Shown piece after piece: positions 26,644-36,417 of a stretch of 64,000 nucleotides of DNA. The notes beneath the pieces are model-generated. The model was not told where the DNA came from and made no database searches. It was given only the letters and a program-made list of their open reading frames with translations. A program made the translations under genes and the position numbers. How positions within the stretch are numbered: position 1 is the stretch's first letter; each line of letters opens with the position of its first letter. This stretch comes from BD1-7 clade bacterium (GTDB taxonomy: Bacteria > Pseudomonadota > Gammaproteobacteria > Pseudomonadales > DT-91): positions 210,945 through 274,944 of the forward strand of contig CACSIN010000026.1 of assembly GCA_902705835.1 (NCBI GenBank), read 5' to 3'.

Positions 26644-26665
26644 GTCCGTCTCGATCGAGACGGAC
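26644..26665. promoter_or_regulatory. Perfect 22-bp palindrome in the AraC/LuxR intergenic region
   Basis: Arms GTCCGTCTCGA and TCGAGACGGAC meet without a loop, so it is an unlikely terminator. Its size and symmetry suit a dimeric regulator such as a LuxR-type protein. It lies 129 bp before the LuxR start and 186 bp before the AraC start. Confidence 0.5.
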
Positions 26666-26770
26666 ACCCATATTCGTTCGGCTCGCTATTGTTTGATACC
26701 AATAAGCAAAGAATGTCCTGCGTTGATCTATGTCAGGATGACTATTAAAGCAACGTGCACGGATAATACA

Positions 26771-26787
26771 AATGGTACAAATTAGGG
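26771..26787 (-). promoter_or_regulatory. 17-bp motif copy on the minus strand (CCCTAATTTGTACCATT)
   Basis: One mismatch to the AT-type consensus (final T for G). It overlaps the ribosome-binding region of the LuxR gene at 26795, the position expected for negative autoregulation, and points towards the AraC gene. Confidence 0.5.
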
Positions 26788-26794
26788 GCTTTAT

Positions 26795-27700
26795 ATGAAT
26801 CAGCAGGCGATCAGCGATGCTGTTGCAAACATGATTTCTTGTTTGTCGTTCGACGCAAATGGCCTACCGGATTGGCAGCGATTAGTGCATTGTTGTGCCA
26901 AGAAAAACGGCGCTGACTTTGGCCGCATTATGCACCGATCGATATCTCCCTCGATTGATTTGTGCACCGGTAAGGGATCAGAACATAACCATGTGTTTGA
27001 TTACAGCCACGGTGAATTTCATCTGCAGTTGTGTTTTGACGACAGTGTAGCGTTCGAAAAAGCCAAACAGACTTTTCAGGTGTTGGATGTACATCTGCGG
27101 AATGTGCTAGACCTTGCGTTAAAACAGCACGCCAATCAGTGGCAATTAAGCCTATTTGCCGATGGGGTGAGTGGCTTGGATATTGGTATCGTTATCTTCA
27201 CTCAAGCAGGCGATTGTGAATGGATGAACGATATTGCACGAGAGTTGCTGCTAAGCGAACCCACATGCACCAATTTGTATGACGTCGGCTCGTTAGCCAA
27301 TCGTTCGGCGCTAAAAGCCAGTGTTGAGGCGCTTGGTGATCGACAAAACCCTGTTCAAGATCGATGGCAAGTCGGCGATGTATCGGTTCGTTGCAGCGTT
27401 TCGCGTGCGCCCGATGTGCAGCGTTTTCATGCAATCTCTCGCGAGGTTTATGTTTTGGCAGTCACTCAGGAGATGCCAATATCTGAATCTCCACTGCTCG
27501 ATAAAGTCCTCAACACTAGCCCCGCACAAACCCGAGTGTTGCGATTGTCTGCAACTGGCATGTCAGCCGATGACGTTGCCAGTGCAACCGGATATACTAA
27601 ATCGACGGTGTATTCCTACATTAAAGCCGGTTACAAGCGATTTAACGTGAACAAACAGGCGCAATTGACGGCCAAACTCTGTGCAGATTTACCGGTTTGA
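26795..27700 (+). CDS. LuxR-type HTH transcriptional regulator (first of pair 2)
   Basis: 301 residues. The C-terminal HTH (SADDVASATGYTKSTVYSYIKAGYKRF) ends in a helix with NKQAQLTAKL. The N-terminal 40 residues align gap-free with the short regulator at 5709-6284. A central PAS-like part (GLDIGIVIFTQAGDCEWMN, about 128-146) is absent from that paralogue. No receiver domain or acyl-homoserine-lactone pocket signature was seen. Its stop codon lies 5 bp before the ATG of the next regulator, so the two are translationally linked. It is likely autoregulated through the motif overlapping its ribosome binding site. Confidence 0.8.
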   Translation: MNQQAISDAVANMISCLSFDANGLPDWQRLVHCCAKKNGADFGRIMHRSISPSIDLCTGKGSEHNHVFDYSHGEFHLQLCFDDSVAFEKAKQTFQVLDVHLRNVLDLALKQHANQWQLSLFADGVSGLDIGIVIFTQAGDCEWMNDIARELLLSEPTCTNLYDVGSLANRSALKASVEALGDRQNPVQDRWQVGDVSVRCSVSRAPDVQRFHAISREVYVLAVTQEMPISESPLLDKVLNTSPAQTRVLRLSATGMSADDVASATGYTKSTVYSYIKAGYKRFNVNKQAQLTAKLCADLPV

Positions 27701-27705
27701 ACACG

Positions 27706-28809
27706 ATGAAAAATCTACGTAACCCCGATACCCTCAGCTATTACATTGACGCTATCTATCAGTCAGTACTTGAACCGCGCCTTATCGTTCAGGTGTTGGA
27801 CGAATTAGCGAACGAGATTTCCGCACCTCAGGGCAGTATCCAGATTGAAAACGAATTTACGCATGAACTCGGCGCGGTTCATGCGCTGAATTATCACGAC
27901 GATGCCTTTGAAAGTTATGCGGGCTATTACATCGCGCGTGACCCCTGGACTTCCGCATTTTCTCGCCCTGAGAATCGGCATACATTTTTGCCGAGCCATA
28001 AAATCATCACCGACAGAGAGTACTTGAAGACGGAGTTTTACAGCGATTGGGGCCAGTCGAACGGCGTGCGCCACGCGATGGGTACCGTTTTTGAGGTCGA
28101 CACAGGCCAAGTGCTGAAAATCACCTTTCAGCGCAATGATCGTCAGCAGGCGTTTGAAGATGAGGTGCAGCAGTTTGTGAATCTATTGCGGCCGCACTTT
28201 GCCCACTTCGTAAACCTGTCGCCGGTATTTGAAGACCAGAAACAACTACGGGACAGTTGGGTGCAAACACTGAACAGTGTTAATCGACCCGTATGGGTGG
28301 TTGATCGTAACCTTGGGGTGCACTTTATGAATGCTGCCGCTGATCAGCTTGCTAGTGAATCCCTGTCGTTAACACAATCTGGCAAATCACTGAGCTGCTC
28401 GTTGCACGAAGATCAGCAAGCACTGGCGCAGGCAACGGCTGCGGTGTTTTCGGGGATGGAAACAGTTTCACGACTGGGAACGGATGCCTGTTTTGAGCGC
28501 GTAGCATTGGCCACCCTCAACCTATGGGTGATTCCTTTGGCGCAGAGTGGAGATCCGTTGGCGATCGTCATGGGGCCTGCTAACGTGCCAGACGTGAGTA
28601 AAATTGCAGAAGCCTATGGGCTGACTGATCGGCAGGCGCAGTTTTGTGTGATGTTATACGATGGCGACACACTACAAGAGATCGCGTTTGCGCTGAATAT
28701 TTCCGTTAATACGGCGCGAAATCACTTATATGAGTGTTTTGAGCGATTGGGTGTTAAGAACCAATCTGAGCTGATTTTGCAGATATTTGGTGGATTGCGG
28801 CTTTATTAG
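27706..28809 (+). CDS. LuxR-type HTH transcriptional regulator (second of pair 2)
   Basis: 367 residues from ATG; a TTG three codons earlier would overlap the upstream stop. The N-terminal domain (about 1-180) contains conserved-looking aromatic and charged blocks (YYIARDPWTSAF, EFYSDWGQSNGVRHAMG). A PAS-like segment follows (VWVVDRNLGVHFMNAAADQL, about 203-222). The C-terminal LuxR HTH is LTDRQAQFCVMLYDGDTLQEIAFALNISVNTARNHLYECF, ending NQSELILQIFG. The closest relative here is the regulator at 4726-5610, which is shorter in the N-terminal part. A terminator follows. It probably acts with its partner on the genes between the two pairs; this rests on position and shared motifs. Confidence 0.8.
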   Translation: MKNLRNPDTLSYYIDAIYQSVLEPRLIVQVLDELANEISAPQGSIQIENEFTHELGAVHALNYHDDAFESYAGYYIARDPWTSAFSRPENRHTFLPSHKIITDREYLKTEFYSDWGQSNGVRHAMGTVFEVDTGQVLKITFQRNDRQQAFEDEVQQFVNLLRPHFAHFVNLSPVFEDQKQLRDSWVQTLNSVNRPVWVVDRNLGVHFMNAAADQLASESLSLTQSGKSLSCSLHEDQQALAQATAAVFSGMETVSRLGTDACFERVALATLNLWVIPLAQSGDPLAIVMGPANVPDVSKIAEAYGLTDRQAQFCVMLYDGDTLQEIAFALNISVNTARNHLYECFERLGVKNQSELILQIFGGLRLY

Positions 28810-28837
28810 GCCTTTTTGATATTAATCCAAACCATAA

Positions 28838-28870
28838 AAAAACCGGGTCGCTTGCGCTGCCCGGTTTTTC
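28838..28870. terminator. Bidirectional rho-independent terminator
   Basis: AAAAACCGGG / CCCGGTTTTT stem around a 12-nt loop with A- and T-runs on both sides, between the convergent LuxR gene and metH. Confidence 0.85.
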
Positions 28871-28894
28871 GTTTTGCAGGTATGTGTTTACCCG

Positions 28895-31800
28895 TTAAGC
28901 CTCATAAGATAGATTCGGGCGCAGCCATTTGTGTACTTCATCCAATGTCTGACCTTTACGTTCAGCAATGGAAGTGACCTGATCCTGATCGATTTTACCG
29001 ACAGCGAAATACTTGCTCTGAGGATGTGAAAGGTACCAGCCACTCACCGCAGCCGTTGGCATCATTGCGTAGTGCTCGGTTAGTACCACGCCAATGGCTG
29101 CGGTTGCGTCCAATAGCTCAAACAATTTGCCTTTTTCGGTGTGATCCGGGCAAGCAGGGTAGCCGGGAGCAGGGCGGATACCTTCGTACTTCTCGCGAAT
29201 TAGGTCTTCGTTGCTCCAGCTTTCATTGCCGACGTAACCCCAGTGCTCGGTACGTACTTGCAAATGCATGTATTCTGCGAGCGATTCTGCCAAGCGATCG
29301 GCAAGTGCCTTCACCATGATGGCGTTGTAATCATCATGCTCAGCTTCGTATGCCTTAGCGATCTCTTCTGCGTTGATACCAGCAGTGACAACAAAGCCAC
29401 CGATGTAATCTTGCTGTCCTTTAGGGGCAACAAAGTCGGCGAGGCTAAGGTTTGGCACACCGGCGGGTTTTTCCGCCTGTTGGCGCAGGTGGTGCAACGT
29501 TTTCAGTACATTGCCATCGGCATCGTAAACTTCAATGTCGTCATGATTAACTTGGTTGGCAGGCCAGAAGCCGATAACGGCTTTGGCTTGTAGGAGTTTT
29601 TTCTCGATGATCATATCGAGCATTTCTTGCGCGTTGGCATAGAGCTCTTTGGCTTGTTCGCCAATGATTTCATCGTCAAAGATCTTCGGGTACTTGCCGG
29701 CGAGTTCCCATGAGATAAAGAACGGCGTCCAGTCGATCGTATCGCGCAGCTCACGCAAATCGATATCATCAAATACTTTGGTGCCGGTGAAGGTTGGTTC
29801 AACCGAGCTAAATGCACTCCAATCGATATCGGCTTTATTGGCGCGTGCTTTATCGATTTTTAGTGAGGCTTTGTTGGCGCTGCGCTTTGAGGTGCGTTCA
29901 CGCACAACGTCGTATTCGGCTTTAAGGTCATCAACGAATTTCTGTTTCAATGTTGATGTCAGCAAGTTGGTTGCTACAGATACTGAACGTGATGCATCGG
30001 CAACGTAGACGACTTGATCGTTGTTGTATTTCTGTTCAATTTTAACGGCAGTGTGCGCTTTTGACGTGGTTGCCCCGCCAATCATTAGTGGCACATCAAA
30101 GCCTTGACGCTGCATTTCACTGGCAACGTGAACCATTTCATCCAACGATGGTGTGATTAAGCCGGATAAGCCGATCAAATCAACGTTTTCTGCCTTGGCT
30201 TTCTTCAGAATCTCTTCACACGGCACCATTACGCCCATATCGATAACTTCGAAGTTATTACATTGCAGTACAACGCCAACAATGTTTTTGCCGATATCGT
30301 GTACGTCACCTTTAACCGTCGCCATCAAGATTTTGCCGTTGCTCTCAACAACGCCATCTTTTTCGTCTTCTATAAATGGCAGTAAGTAGGCAACGGCTTG
30401 TTTCATAACACGCGCGCTTTTTACCACCTGCGGCAAGAACATTTTACCGGAGCCGAACAAGTCGCCGACCACGTTCATGCCATCCATCAATGGGCCTTCG
30501 ATCACTTCAATGGCGCGATCAAAGCCTAAGCGAGCTTCTTCGGTGTCTTCGGTAATAAATGTAGTGATACCTTTAACCAGCGAGTGCGTTAGTCGATCGT
30601 TGACGCTAAGTTCGCGCCACGCTTGGGTGTCCGCTTCAACTTTGGCACTGCCGTCACCGCGGTATTTTTCTGCAATATCGAGCAGTTTTTCAGTGCCGTC
30701 GTCAGAGGTGTTCATAATCACGGTTTCAACCGCTTCTTTTAGCTCCGCTGGCAAATCATCGTATACCGCCAATTGGCCAGCATTGACGATACCCATTGAG
30801 AGGCCGTTTTGAATCGCGTGATACAAGAATACCGAGTGAATCGCTTCACGTACCGGGTTATTACCGCGGAAAGAGAACGAAACGTTACTCACACCACCGG
30901 AGATCAACGCGTGCGGTAATTCACGCTTAATGAATTCACAGCTGTTGATGAAATCCACTGCATAGTTGTTGTGCTCTTCAATACCGGTTGCGACGGCGAA
31001 AATATTCGGATCAAAGATGATATCTGCCGGATTGAAGCCGACCTTGTTCACCAGAATGTCGTACGATCGGGCACAGATTTCATTTTTGCGGGCTTCAGTG
31101 TCTGCTTGGCCAGTTTCATCAAACGCCATAACCACAACAGCGGCGCCGTAACGTTTGCACAATGTGGCCTTTTCGATGAAATCTGCCTCACCTTCTTTCA
31201 TGCTGATAGAGTTAACAACAGGCTTGCCTTGAATGCACTTCAGGCCAGCTTCGATGATGTCCCATTTCGAGGAGTCGACCATGATGGGCACACGGGAGAT
31301 TTCAGGCTCGGAGGCGATCAAGTTTAAAAACTTCACCATCGCTGCCTTGGAATCCAACATGCCTTCATCCATGTTGATATCGATGATTTGAGCACCGTTT
31401 TCAACTTGGTCACGTGCCACTTGCAGGGCGGTTTCGTAATCTTCTTCGATAATCAGGCGTTTGAATTTGGCAGAGCCGGTAACGTTGCAGCGCTCGCCGA
31501 CGTTAACGAACAACGAGTCTTTAGTGATGTTGAAAGGCTCTAAGCCACTTAGCCGACAGGCTGGTTCGCTGACGGAAATAGTACGTGGCGTTTTACCGTC
31601 TACGGCATCTGTAATGGCTTGGATGTGCTCAGGTGTCGTACCACAGCAGCCCCCAATCATGTTCAACCAGCCTTGCTCGGCAAATTCACCGACTTCACCA
31701 CTCAGGATTTCAGGTAGTTCGTCGTATTGGCCAAACTCGTTAGGCAGGCCGGCATTGAAGTGGCCAGAGAAGTAGCAATCAGCTGCTTTTGCGAGTTCTT

Positions 31801-32584
31801 CGACAAATGGACGAATTTCTTTAAACGCGCGACCGCAGTTAGAGCCAACCAACAATGGTTTGGCGTGGGCGATTGAGTTCCAGAAGGCTTCTGGGCTTTG
31901 GCCGGATAATACACGACCACTGATATCTGGGAAGGTGACCGAAATCATAATCGGTAGTTCTTCACCGCGTTCTTCAAATACGTTCTGAACTGCAAAGATG
32001 GCGGCTTTGGCATTCAGCGTATCGAAGATGGTTTCGATTAGAATAATGTCGGTGCCGCCTTCAATCAGGCCGTGTGTGGCTTCTTCATAGTCGGCAACCA
32101 GTTCGTCAAACGTAACGTTGCGTGCCGCCGGGTCGTTAACATCCGGTGAGATAGACGCAGTTTTGGGAGTAGGGCCAACAACACCAGCTACAAAGCGCGG
32201 TTTGCTGGGATCTTGGGCAGTGTATTCGTCCGCAGCTTCACGAGCGAGCCTGGCTGATTCGACATTCAATTCGTAGGCGATTGATTCGAGGTTGTAGTCG
32301 CCTTGCGCAATCTTGGTGGCATTAAACGAGTTGGTCTCGATTACATCTGCGCCCGCTTTCAGGTAGGCACGGTGAATATCTTTAATGATGTCGGGGCGTG
32401 TTAGCGACAGAAGGTCGTTGTTGCCTTTTAAATCAGATGGAAAATCTTCGAAGCGCTCGCCGCGATAGTCTTTATCCTGCAGGTCGTAGCGCTGAATCAT
32501 GGTGCCCATGGCACCATCAATAATGAGGATGCGCTTGTCGAGCAGTGATTTCAGAGTGTCGAAAATGGCAGATTGGGCGGCCAT
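28895..32584 (-). CDS. metH: Cobalamin-dependent methionine synthase
   Basis: 1229 residues, the normal length. It transfers the methyl group of 5-methyltetrahydrofolate to homocysteine through methylcobalamin. Domains in order: homocysteine-binding barrel (1-340) with zinc cysteines in GSNCGRA and [10 protein letters not shown]; pterin-binding barrel (about 350-640, [14 protein letters not shown]); cap and B12 domain with [11 protein letters not shown] (the histidine replaces the lower cobalt ligand); C-terminal activation domain ([30 protein letters not shown]) for SAM-dependent reactivation. All key motifs are intact. No cobalamin riboswitch fold was seen in the 275 bp upstream; instead a perfect 20-bp palindrome sits 22-41 bp before the start and is a likely operator. 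Confidence 0.97.
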   Translation of the reverse strand: MAAQSAIFDTLKSLLDKRILIIDGAMGTMIQRYDLQDKDYRGERFEDFPSDLKGNNDLLSLTRPDIIKDIHRAYLKAGADVIETNSFNATKIAQGDYNLESIAYELNVESARLAREAADEYTAQDPSKPRFVAGVVGPTPKTASISPDVNDPAARNVTFDELVADYEEATHGLIEGGTDIILIETIFDTLNAKAAIFAVQNVFEERGEELPIMISVTFPDISGRVLSGQSPEAFWNSIAHAKPLLVGSNCGRAFKEIRPFVEELAKAADCYFSGHFNAGLPNEFGQYDELPEILSGEVGEFAEQGWLNMIGGCCGTTPEHIQAITDAVDGKTPRTISVSEPACRLSGLEPFNITKDSLFVNVGERCNVTGSAKFKRLIIEEDYETALQVARDQVENGAQIIDINMDEGMLDSKAAMVKFLNLIASEPEISRVPIMVDSSKWDIIEAGLKCIQGKPVVNSISMKEGEADFIEKATLCKRYGAAVVVMAFDETGQADTEARKNEICARSYDILVNKVGFNPADIIFDPNIFAVATGIEEHNNYAVDFINSCEFIKRELPHALISGGVSNVSFSFRGNNPVREAIHSVFLYHAIQNGLSMGIVNAGQLAVYDDLPAELKEAVETVIMNTSDDGTEKLLDIAEKYRGDGSAKVEADTQAWRELSVNDRLTHSLVKGITTFITEDTEEARLGFDRAIEVIEGPLMDGMNVVGDLFGSGKMFLPQVVKSARVMKQAVAYLLPFIEDEKDGVVESNGKILMATVKGDVHDIGKNIVGVVLQCNNFEVIDMGVMVPCEEILKKAKAENVDLIGLSGLITPSLDEMVHVASEMQRQGFDVPLMIGGATTSKAHTAVKIEQKYNNDQVVYVADASRSVSVATNLLTSTLKQKFVDDLKAEYDVVRERTSKRSANKASLKIDKARANKADIDWSAFSSVEPTFTGTKVFDDIDLRELRDTIDWTPFFISWELAGKYPKIFDDEIIGEQAKELYANAQEMLDMIIEKKLLQAKAVIGFWPANQVNHDDIEVYDADGNVLKTLHHLRQQAEKPAGVPNLSLADFVAPKGQQDYIGGFVVTAGINAEEIAKAYEAEHDDYNAIMVKALADRLAESLAEYMHLQVRTEHWGYVGNESWSNEDLIREKYEGIRPAPGYPACPDHTEKGKLFELLDATAAIGVVLTEHYAMMPTAAVSGWYLSHPQSKYFAVGKIDQDQVTSIAERKGQTLDEVHKWLRPNLSYEA

Positions 32585-32605
32585 GCAGTGTCCTTTGGTA
32601 AATCT

Positions 32606-32625
32606 ATATCAAAATATTTTGATAT
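32606..32625. promoter_or_regulatory. Perfect 20-bp AT-rich palindrome upstream of metH
   Basis: ATATCAAAATATTTTGATAT, between the metH start and the divergent HD-GYP gene. Homocysteine/SAH-responsive repressors such as the ArsR-type SahR are known to control metH in proteobacteria through palindromes; whether this is such a site is inference. Confidence 0.55.
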
Positions 32626-32859
32626 TGTATCAGACCCCCAAGCCGGTGACTATTATCAACTGTTACTGACCTTTTGCGCCTGATTATGAGCAATTCATCA
32701 AATACGAAGAACAATAACGCTTTGAAATCAGGCGACTTTATGAGAGATTAGTTATCCTTTCATAAAAACGAATAACGATAATAAATCTCATTGTTGCCAC
32801 TGTCGCGCCGGTAAATCCTGGTGCTCTTAACTGGCACAGAGAACTGGGTACCTAAACGT

Positions 32860-34188
32860 ATGGAAGTGGTTGAGCACAAAATACCTATCGGTGATCTTAA
32901 AATCGGTATGTATGTGAGCCGGCTTGATAGGCCTTGGCTGGAGACCCCTTTTAAGATCCAGGGCTTGATGATCAAGCATCATGAAGAAATCCTGCAGCTT
33001 GAAAAATATTGCGATCACGTTTTTGTTGACGTATTAAAAGGCCGCAGCCCCGCTGATGCCAAGAATAATTACATCGGGCGCAAACCCGCGCCACCGCCAA
33101 AATATGCTTTCACACCGATGGATGTGCGTCACGGAACGTATCGTGAAGCAGTGAATTTTGAAGCAGAAAGCAAAAACGCCAATCAAGTCAGCGACGATGT
33201 CAATAAAGCGCTGACAACGATAACCCAACAGATCAGTCGCGGATCGGCCTTTGAAGAAAAGCCGGTGCGTAATGTTGCCTCGAATATCGTCAGCAGTGTG
33301 ATTCGTAACCCGGATGTTATGGCATGGCTAACACGCGTTCGTTTGACGGATGATTATCTGCATCATCATTCTATTCGATGCTCAGTCTGGGCGGCCTTGT
33401 TAGGGCGTCATATCGGTTTGCGACGCCTAGATCTTGAATTACTGACCCAAGCAATGCTGCTGAAGGATATCGGTAAGACACGACTCCCCGATGAAATCAT
33501 CAGTAAAGATGAGCGCAGCCTGAATACTGAACAGCGTGTTATCTATCGAAAACACGTGGCGATGAGCGTGCAGCTTATCCGTCAAATCAGTGGCATTAAC
33601 CCCAAGATTTTTCCGATTATCGGCGCCCATCGTGAACGTTATGACGGGTCTGGATATCCACGCCAACTAAAGGGTGACTCTATTCCCTTGCTGGCGATTA
33701 TTGGTGGTCTAGCCACGTATTACGACGAACTCACAAATCCGAGAGATATTCGTACATCGATTAGTCCATCGTCTGCTGTTAACTTGTTGTATGAAAAACG
33801 CAATACGCTGTTTCAGGAAGATATCGTTGTCGAATTTATACAGGCGCTGGGTTTATATCCTGCGGGCAGTATCGTCGAATTAAACACGGGCGAGCTTGCG
33901 GTGGTGGTGGAGCAGTATTCTGAGCGCCGGTTGAGGCCTCGAATTGTCGTTGTCACGGACAAACAAAAAACACCGTTAGCTAACATGAATTCAGTCGATT
34001 TGTTGGAAGATGCGCTAGCGCCTCAGGAGAAACAGCAACTCGACAAAAAATCAAAGCGCGCTAAGCTGCCTCTGGTTTATATTGTTCGCGACCTGCATCA
34101 GGATGAATATCCACTGGATCTCTTACGTGTTAAAGAAAAGCTATTTATTCCGAATAAAAAACGATTTGGATTCTTCAGCTTCAAGTGA
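32860..34188 (+). CDS. DUF3391 / HD-GYP domain protein with altered metal-site residues
   Basis: 442 residues from ATG; a GTG 13 codons earlier is also open and neither has a clear ribosome binding site. The N-terminal DUF3391 domain (IPIGDLKIGMYVSRLDRPWLETPF) is typical of this c-di-GMP phosphodiesterase class. In the HD-GYP domain the HD pair reads KD (LLKDIGKTRLPDEI) and the usual HHER before DGSGYP reads HRER, so two metal-ligand histidines are replaced. The GYP loop itself (YDGSGYP) and the later aspartate (YYDELTN) are kept. I infer weak or no hydrolysis and a possible c-di-GMP sensing role. The C-terminal 120 residues end in a basic tail. Divergent from metH. Confidence 0.85.
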   Translation: MEVVEHKIPIGDLKIGMYVSRLDRPWLETPFKIQGLMIKHHEEILQLEKYCDHVFVDVLKGRSPADAKNNYIGRKPAPPPKYAFTPMDVRHGTYREAVNFEAESKNANQVSDDVNKALTTITQQISRGSAFEEKPVRNVASNIVSSVIRNPDVMAWLTRVRLTDDYLHHHSIRCSVWAALLGRHIGLRRLDLELLTQAMLLKDIGKTRLPDEIISKDERSLNTEQRVIYRKHVAMSVQLIRQISGINPKIFPIIGAHRERYDGSGYPRQLKGDSIPLLAIIGGLATYYDELTNPRDIRTSISPSSAVNLLYEKRNTLFQEDIVVEFIQALGLYPAGSIVELNTGELAVVVEQYSERRLRPRIVVVTDKQKTPLANMNSVDLLEDALAPQEKQQLDKKSKRAKLPLVYIVRDLHQDEYPLDLLRVKEKLFIPNKKRFGFFSFK

Positions 34189-34371
34189 GTGAGGCTGAAT
34201 TCGCCGCTGGTCGTGCAAACCTCCTGCAGCATTGCTGATTGTTTTCGACATCATACAATTGCTCAGGAATTATCCGAAAATACCGCAAAATTCAACGCTT
34301 TACTGTCTCGCGCTTGAGGCGGCCAGCGTTAATCGGTAATATCGCCGTTTTTTGCATTGGAGATTGTGTCC

Positions 34372-35247
34372 ATGATTGAGGGCAGTATCGTTGCATTGGT
34401 TACACCAATGACTGCCGAGGGCCAGGTAGACTGGTCATCGCTTGCCGAATTGGTCGACTGGCACCTAGCGCAGGGCACTGATGCCATTGTTGCTATGGGA
34501 ACGACCGGCGAATCGGCCACACTGAATGTCAATGAGCACCTTGAAGTTATTAAGCGTGTTGTTGATCAGGTGGGTAAACGTATTCCCGTGATTGCTGGCA
34601 CCGGTGCCAATAGCACGCAGGAAGCGATAGAGTGGACGCAAGAAGCGAAAAAGTTAAATGCCGATGCCTGCTTGTTGGTAACTCCGTACTACAACAAGCC
34701 GACTCAGGAAGGTCTCTACCTTCATCACAAAGCCATTAACGATGCGGTTGCTATCCCTCAGATGCTATATAACGTTCCTGGTCGCACCGCTTGCGACATG
34801 CTGCCAGAAACCGCTATCCGTATTTCACATTTGAATAACGTTATCGGTATTAAAGAAGCGACCGGGGAGCCTCAGCGTGCCCGTGAAATCCTCGCTCGGT
34901 GTGCCGATGACTTTGTTGTTTGGTCTGGCGATGATGGAACTTTCCTTGATCTTATGGCCGAAGGTGCTCGGGGTAATATCTCGGTGACAGCTAACATTGC
35001 TCCCGAGACTATGTCTGCGGTTTGTAAGGCCGCGCTGGCAGGCGATATGGCGTTAGCGCGTAAGCTCAATGAGCCGCTGCTGGCATTGCATGATGATTTG
35101 TTCCTTGAAGCAAATCCGATACCAGTGAAGTGGGCTCTGTGGCGCATGAATCGTATTGCGAATGGAATTCGCCTGCCGTTAACTTGGCTTAGCGAAGAAC
35201 ATCAGCCCGCCGTAGAAGCGGCTCTTAAAAAGGCAGGATTGGTTTAA
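34372..35247 (+). CDS. dapA: 4-hydroxy-tetrahydrodipicolinate synthase
   Basis: Condenses pyruvate with aspartate semialdehyde, the first committed step to lysine and diaminopimelate. 291 residues from the ATG that gives the family start MIEGSIVALVTPM; GGAG lies upstream and an earlier in-frame TTG is unlikely. Visible are GTTGESATL (substrate and allosteric loop), the catalytic tyrosine in LLVTPYYNKPTQEGL and the Schiff-base lysine in VIGIKEATG near residue 161. It is followed 3 bp later by bamC, the conserved dapA-bamC pair. Confidence 0.96.
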   Translation: MIEGSIVALVTPMTAEGQVDWSSLAELVDWHLAQGTDAIVAMGTTGESATLNVNEHLEVIKRVVDQVGKRIPVIAGTGANSTQEAIEWTQEAKKLNADACLLVTPYYNKPTQEGLYLHHKAINDAVAIPQMLYNVPGRTACDMLPETAIRISHLNNVIGIKEATGEPQRAREILARCADDFVVWSGDDGTFLDLMAEGARGNISVTANIAPETMSAVCKAALAGDMALARKLNEPLLALHDDLFLEANPIPVKWALWRMNRIANGIRLPLTWLSEEHQPAVEAALKKAGLV

Positions 35248-35250
35248 GCG

Positions 35251-36312
35251 ATGAAATCTACAAGTGGTGTCGTATCGGTAATCTCTCTGGCTACTTTGCT
35301 GGTCACCGGGTGCGGGGGCAACGAGCCTACCGACGAAAAGGGAATGATGCGTGATCGCAAATACGACTACCGCTTTATCGAAGAAACCTCTCGCATTAAA
35401 GTCCCTGAAAATCTGAGCTCAGAAGCACTGGTTGATTTGTACCCAGTGCCTGAACTAAGCCCTTACGCAGGTACTGATTTTGTTTACGACTTGCCGATGG
35501 CGCCTCAGGCTGTTGGCGCGAACCGGGCTGCTGTTTCGATTCAGCGCCTGGGCGCAAAAGAATGGGTTTTAACGGCATTCTCTCCGAGTCAGGTGTGGCC
35601 CCGGCTAAAAGAGTTTATTGCGCAGCAGGGGCTGAGTGTACTGTCTCAAAATGGCGCCAAAGGTATTATTCGAGCCTATCAAGGTGCGCATGTTTTTGAA
35701 TTCGACCTTGATCAAGGGTTTCAACGCAATACCTCAGAATTGCAGGTAACCGCTGTGCCGGGTCCGGACGGCTTATCTGAAATAACATTTACCAAAGCAC
35801 AGGAATATACCCGTGCCGCGGCGCAGTATTTCGCTGACCTTGCTGATAAGCCAACCTATTCGTACGCAGCTCAAGGTATTAGTACGGATAAAAAGCTCGA
35901 AATACTCCAGGATCGCACCGGCCAGAAACAATTGATGCTCAGTATCGACCAGAAGCGTGGTCTTGCTGCGCTTCGTGATGCGCTGGCTTCTGCAGGTTAC
36001 AAAATTGATATGATGAATGCGCAGTCGCCGGACTTGACGCTATTGGACGTAACTTATTATCCGGTAAAGCCGGAAAATGAGAAGCCAGGCTTCTGGGGTA
36101 AGTTATTTGGTGAGCCAGCGGATGGGTTTGATAAAAACGCACCGTATGCTGGCAATCAGTACTTGATCACAATGCGTTCTATCAAGGGTAAGCAAATCGT
36201 TAATGCTGAATTACCTGCACCTAAAGAGGGCGAGGACACCGAACGTTCTCCGTTTGAGATGCGTAAGGAAATCAATTACGTTATCTTGCTGCTGCAAAAA
36301 CACATGAGTTAA
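35251..36312 (+). CDS. bamC: Outer-membrane assembly lipoprotein BamC (NlpB)
   Basis: 353 residues, lipobox LLVTGC (cysteine 21). The unstructured N-terminal part (KYDYRFIEETSRIKVPENL) is the segment that in E. coli BamC binds BamD, followed by two helix-grip domains (about 100-200 and 225-345). It is part of the BAM complex that folds outer-membrane proteins. Start four bases after dapA's stop, translationally coupled. Length is close to the family norm. Confidence 0.92.
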   Translation: MKSTSGVVSVISLATLLVTGCGGNEPTDEKGMMRDRKYDYRFIEETSRIKVPENLSSEALVDLYPVPELSPYAGTDFVYDLPMAPQAVGANRAAVSIQRLGAKEWVLTAFSPSQVWPRLKEFIAQQGLSVLSQNGAKGIIRAYQGAHVFEFDLDQGFQRNTSELQVTAVPGPDGLSEITFTKAQEYTRAAAQYFADLADKPTYSYAAQGISTDKKLEILQDRTGQKQLMLSIDQKRGLAALRDALASAGYKIDMMNAQSPDLTLLDVTYYPVKPENEKPGFWGKLFGEPADGFDKNAPYAGNQYLITMRSIKGKQIVNAELPAPKEGEDTERSPFEMRKEINYVILLLQKHMS

Positions 36313-36322
36313 GTTTGAAATT

Positions 36323-36350
36323 GGCCCTTTGTCTTCAGAAGGGCCTTTAG
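36323..36350 (+). terminator. Weak hairpin after bamC
   Basis: GGCCCTT / AAGGGCC stem, 9-nt loop and a short T-run. It may only attenuate, since the next gene is on the same strand 68 bp further. Confidence 0.55.
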
Positions 36351-36417
36351 TGCGCTATGTAGCACTTTGAGTGATCGGGAACCATGCCGTTGAGGTGTGG
36401 TTACCTTGAAAGCAAGT

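Larger units (their letters stand above)
26458..26794. other. Divergent regulatory region between AraC and LuxR genes
   Basis: 337 bp with no credible open frame. It holds a perfect 22-bp palindrome (26644-26665) and a 17-bp motif copy right at the LuxR ribosome-binding region (26771-26787). Promoters for both divergent regulators must lie here. Confidence 0.65.

Noticed and set aside
32585..32859. Cobalamin or SAM riboswitch upstream of metH
   Set aside because: No B12-box-like sequence or multi-helix leader; the short distance and AT-rich palindrome suit a protein operator.
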